Of a stretch of 9,537 bases of DNA, positions 9,411 to 9,537 are shown piece after piece (positions within the stretch are counted from its first letter, which is position 1; every line of letters starts with the position of its first letter). The notes below the pieces were generated by a model, which saw only the letters and a program-made list of their open reading frames with translations, ran no database searches and had not been told where the DNA came from. The DNA is from Gammaproteobacteria bacterium. GTDB taxonomy: Bacteria > Pseudomonadota > Gammaproteobacteria > Porifericomitales > Porifericomitaceae. Made by a program: the position numbers and the translations under genes. The stretch lies in NCBI GenBank assembly GCA_028817255.1, contig JAPPQA010000061.1, positions 1 through 9,537 on the forward strand, given 5' to 3'.

Positions 9411-9455
9411 TGGATTCCCTGTTTCGAGCATGTGCAAAAACCCTGCGGGCATCCA
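9411..9455. repeat. Degenerate REP-like element
   Basis: TGGATTCCCTG at 9411-9421 and GCGGGCATCCA at 9445-9455 are imperfect inverted arms (8 of 11 pairs). The right side and its flank (9445-9463) match 9509-9527 at 16 of 19 bases, including ATCCAGCG and TATAA/AATAA. It looks like an older, decayed copy of the hairpin at 9497-9516. Confidence 0.5.
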
Positions 9456-9464
9456 GCGAATAAG

Positions 9465-9504
9465 GCCCCCCTCGCCATTCCTGCGCCCCCCTCGCCATTC
9501 CTGC
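9465..9504. repeat. Perfect tandem duplication of a 20-bp unit
   Basis: A 20-base unit beginning GCCCCCCTCGCC and ending ATTCCTGC occurs at 9465-9484 and again, without a mismatch, at 9485-9504. The last eight bases of the second copy are the left arm of the hairpin at 9497-9516, so the duplication repeats one arm of a REP-like element. The identity suggests a recent slippage or duplication event. Confidence 0.85.
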
Positions 9505-9516
9505 GAAAGCAGGAAT
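9497..9516. repeat. REP-like hairpin with GAAA loop
   Basis: ATTCCTGC at 9497-9504 and GCAGGAAT at 9509-9516 pair perfectly over eight bases around a GAAA tetraloop, then continue into CCAGCGTATAA. ATTCC(T/C)GC-GAAA-GC(A/G)GGAAT-CCAG is a widespread dispersed palindrome in intergenic DNA of many proteobacteria. There is no T-run behind it, so a role in mRNA 3'-end protection, or simply a repeat, is more likely than termination. Confidence 0.75.
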
Positions 9517-9537
9517 CCAGCGTATAAAGCGCGCGCT

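Noticed and set aside
9410..9463. 17-residue frame starting MDSLFRACAK
   Set aside because: It lies inside a degenerate REP-like repeat, where ATGGATTCC-type starts arise by chance; no ribosome binding site or homology.

Overview
The window is a high-GC (clearly above 60% by eye) bacterial segment. It holds one almost uninterrupted plus-strand gene row that encodes the carbon core of the serine cycle. The best host guess is a proteobacterium with methylotrophic or glyoxylate-assimilating metabolism. Reasons are the close agreement of Mcl, MtkA and MtkB with methylotroph proteins, an outer-membrane beta-barrel fragment (so a Gram-negative host), and REP-like palindromes of proteobacterial style. 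I cannot place it to genus.

Layout: (1) 3-410, the C-terminal end of an outer-membrane beta-barrel (autotransporter-like) protein cut by the window edge. (2) 411-752, a non-coding stretch with two matching GGGAGAGGG hairpins, two TTGCC/GGCAA inverted repeats, a weak promoter candidate and a strong ribosome binding site. (3) 753-8841, six genes in the order sgaA, mcl, mtkA, mtkB, hprA, ppc. Gaps are very short or the genes overlap by four bases (ATGA at mtkB/hprA, GTGA at hprA/ppc), so this looks like one operon. (4) 8850-9332, an EVE-domain gene eight bases after ppc. (5) 9333-9537, a non-coding tail with a GC palindrome, a 20-bp perfect tandem repeat and a REP-like hairpin pair.

How the genes work together (family knowledge): Ppc carboxylates phosphoenolpyruvate to oxaloacetate. 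After reduction to malate by a dehydrogenase encoded elsewhere, MtkAB makes malyl-CoA and Mcl splits it into acetyl-CoA and glyoxylate. SgaA transaminates glyoxylate with serine, giving glycine and hydroxypyruvate, and HprA reduces hydroxypyruvate to glycerate. Serine hydroxymethyltransferase, glycerate kinase, enolase, malate dehydrogenase and the tetrahydrofolate C1 genes (mtdA, fch) are not in the window.

The pathway itself is known, and I do not see an undescribed system. The points worth a second look are the compact gene order without C1-folate genes, a Ppc whose aspartate-inhibition residues are altered and which carries two extra linkers, a shortened Mcl loop, a 15-codon mini-ORF that exactly bridges sgaA and mcl, the EVE gene at the operon tail, and the repeat elements at both borders.
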